Part shown: one piece after another, positions 45,913 through 47,310 of the stretch
Position numbering within the stretch: position 1 is the stretch's first letter
How the letters are laid out: each line of letters opens with the position of its first letter
Made by a program: the position numbers and the translations under genes
Notes under the pieces: generated by a model
Database searches by the model: none
Seen by the model: only the letters and a program-made list of their open reading frames with translations
Told to the model about the DNA's origin: nothing
NCBI GenBank assembly: GCA_007693845.1
Contig: RECV01000235.1
Coordinates: 1 to 47,310 of the forward strand
Source of the DNA: Phycisphaerales bacterium
Lineage (GTDB): Bacteria; Planctomycetota; Phycisphaerae; Phycisphaerales; SM1A02
Length of the DNA: 47,310 nt
Direction: 5' to 3'

Positions 45913-47073
45913 GTGAAGCTGATTTCACCGTTCATGACGGCCGGCTGGGGCGTGTTCTGCGCGTGCAGCTGGACCTGGTGCATCGGGATGTTCCTTCCGA
46001 TCATCATGCTCGAACGCTACGGCTGGCCCGGGTTTCTCATCTTCGCCGTTCCAAACGTTCTGGGGTGTGCTGCGTTCGGCTATGTGCTTCGGAATCGAGA
46101 CCGCTCCCGCCGCCTCATCGAACGCCATCGCCTGATGATGCGATGGTTCTCCATCGTCACCCTGGCGTACCACGCCTTTTTCGTCAGCTTGATCGCGATT
46201 CTGCTCGCGCCGTTCGACATCATGCAGAACACGCAGATTGCGCTGGTGCTGCCGGCGGTGTTCTTTGCATTCGGCCTGCTCATCAGCCATCTCTCGGATC
46301 GAATCTGGCCGCTGCTCGCCATCGCGGTGTACGCGCTCTCGCTGACCGCTTTTTCACAGATCGGCGGTGAAGCGATCAAAGGTGTTTCCTGGAGCGGCGA
46401 GTATGCGGAGAGCGAATGGCTGTGGCTGCTCCCGACGGTGGCATTCGGCTTTCTGCTCTGCCCATATCTCGATCTGACCTTCCACCGGGCGCTGCAGCGC
46501 AGTCCGAGCCGGCATGCCTTCGGGGTGTTCGGCGGCACGTTCGCCATCATGATCATCTTCACCATCGCCTACCGCGACTTGTTCGACATCGGCCTGACGG
46601 GATGGATTCTTGCCCATCTTGCCGCCCAGACGCTGTTCACGATCAGCGCGCATCTCCGGGAACTGCGGCGGGACGATCTGGCGATGAAGCCCGCGATTGA
46701 CCACGTATTGTCGGCCGGCCGGACCCCCTGGTGGCCGCTGCTGCTCCCGCTGCTCGCCGGACCGATCGCGCTGCTGGTGCACCTCGGACAGGAGCCGATC
46801 CAAATCGGCAAGGAACTGTATCTGCGGTTTCTGGTCGCCTACGGCCTGATTTTTCCCGCTTACGTACTGCTCGCGATGGCTTTTAGACGGATCGATCCGA
46901 ATCGAATGAAACACTGGATCTTGTTCGGTCTCGTGATGCTGCTGCTCTCACCGATGTATGAGTTCGGCTTCATTCAAGGGACCGCACAGCTTCTGCCGAT
47001 TTCGTTGCTGTTGCTCATGGTGTTGGCCGTCTTCGGGCGGCTCTGGTTGACGCCGGAAGTCGACCGACGCTAA
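45913..47073 (+). CDS. Polytopic membrane protein of unknown function
   Basis: The product has 386 residues and about ten membrane helices. The first 60 residues (GWGVFCACSWTWCIGMFLPI, then AVPNVLGCAAFGYVL) resemble in style the first helices of sodium:solute symporters, but the later symporter motifs are not evident. Short charged loops (RNRDRSRRLIERHRLMMRW) separate the helices, and the C-terminus is EVDRR. The start is a GTG at 45913. I do not recognise the family. It is followed after 148 bases by the small membrane protein gene. Confidence 0.65.
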   Translation: MKLISPFMTAGWGVFCACSWTWCIGMFLPIIMLERYGWPGFLIFAVPNVLGCAAFGYVLRNRDRSRRLIERHRLMMRWFSIVTLAYHAFFVSLIAILLAPFDIMQNTQIALVLPAVFFAFGLLISHLSDRIWPLLAIAVYALSLTAFSQIGGEAIKGVSWSGEYAESEWLWLLPTVAFGFLLCPYLDLTFHRALQRSPSRHAFGVFGGTFAIMIIFTIAYRDLFDIGLTGWILAHLAAQTLFTISAHLRELRRDDLAMKPAIDHVLSAGRTPWWPLLLPLLAGPIALLVHLGQEPIQIGKELYLRFLVAYGLIFPAYVLLAMAFRRIDPNRMKHWILFGLVMLLLSPMYEFGFIQGTAQLLPISLLLLMVLAVFGRLWLTPEVDRR

Positions 47074-47221
47074 CCTAAATGTGTTGAAACCCGCCATCAT
47101 GCACGACTTCGGCGGCGTTTCGCTGGCTTGTCCGTTTCAGCACAGACCAATCATGATCGCGCCCGCTCGTAGTGTCTTGCTTGCCTCCAAGCATCCCGAT
47201 TCTGGAAGGAGATAAACCACA

Positions 47222-47308
47222 ATGCCAACCTGGTTATGGATTCTGATGTTGATCGCCCTGATCGGCCTGATCATTTTCTACATCCAGTACAAGAAGCAGC
47301 AGGAGTGA
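47222..47308 (+). CDS. 28-residue single-pass membrane peptide
   Basis: The product MPTWLWILMLIALIGLIIFY... has 28 residues: one membrane helix (about 4-21) followed by a basic cytoplasmic tail (QYKKQQE). GGAAGGAGA lies seven to eight bases before the ATG and is one of the best ribosome binding sites in the window. Stop and start are both clear. The layout fits small membrane proteins that bind larger transporters or kinases. It could be co-transcribed with the polytopic membrane protein 148 bases upstream, or with genes beyond the window. The function is unknown. Confidence 0.7.
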   Translation: MPTWLWILMLIALIGLIIFYIQYKKQQE

Positions 47309-47310
47309 TC

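Noticed and set aside
1-47310. Search by eye for CRISPR arrays, insertion sequences, integrases, toxin-antitoxin pairs and defence genes
   Set aside because: None was seen; no regularly spaced direct repeats, terminal inverted repeats or transposase-like frames are present.

Overview
The window reads as a contiguous piece of a bacterial chromosome, most likely from the Planctomycetota and probably the class Phycisphaerae. The clues are a secreted protein ending in two dockerin-like repeats (DLLLLLENWG type), a GldA/F/G plus DUF4340 transporter operon, several long signal-peptide proteins with no recognisable family, a pseudopilin cluster with a PilB-type ATPase carrying an FHA domain, and moderately high GC (about 60% by eye, not counted). 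This placement is inference; there is no rRNA in the window. I see no tRNA, rRNA, CRISPR array, insertion sequence, integrase or phage gene. Base composition looks even, so nothing here looks recently acquired.

Layout. 1-4 kb: an aminotransferase (minus strand, cut by the window edge) is divergent from the two E1 subunits of a pyruvate-type 2-oxoacid dehydrogenase. 3.7-6.4 kb: an orphan MalK-type ABC ATPase and a secreted dockerin-repeat protein, both on the minus strand, with a clear intrinsic terminator between them. 6.6-9 kb: a secreted repeat protein, a coiled-coil small protein and a DUF3553 protein. 9.2-12.2 kb: a YmdB-family phosphoesterase converges on the FHA-PilB ATPase; the gap between them holds a promoter-like element and a strong terminator that together outline a candidate small RNA. 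12.4-15 kb: glnS, translationally coupled to a conserved protein of unknown function. 15-18 kb: a peptide-type ABC permease and its binding protein, without the rest of the transporter. 18-23 kb: two divergent exported proteins of unknown role and a flippase-like membrane protein. 23-25 kb: a coiled-coil lipoprotein divergent from a GH57 glycosidase. 25-27.7 kb: a RedB-like thioredoxin-fold protein coupled to a hybrid histidine kinase.

28-35 kb: folE, then a tightly coupled four-gene operon made of a GldA-type ATPase, a GldF-type permease, a giant GldG-type protein with two tandem modules, and a DUF4340 protein. All junctions overlap by 1-4 bases. 35-36.6 kb: an LptF/LptG-family permease with an enlarged periplasmic domain. 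37-40.4 kb: four genes for pilin-like (type II secretion or type IV pilus) proteins. 40.4-41.8 kb: a sigma-54 response regulator, convergent with the pilin genes. 41.9-43 kb: a cold-shock protein with a good promoter and terminator, then a cyclophilin. 43-47.3 kb: a LolA-like exported protein, a sugar-phosphate-isomerase-like TIM barrel, a DUF4442 hotdog protein, a polytopic membrane protein, and at the very end a 28-residue membrane peptide gene with a near-perfect ribosome binding site.

Most of the window is ordinary housekeeping plus envelope and secretion functions. The items most worth a second look are the candidate small RNA near 10.2-10.36 kb, the double-GldG operon, the 28-residue membrane protein, the incomplete peptide ABC pair, and the unknown protein coupled to glnS. 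No defence or mobile system was found.
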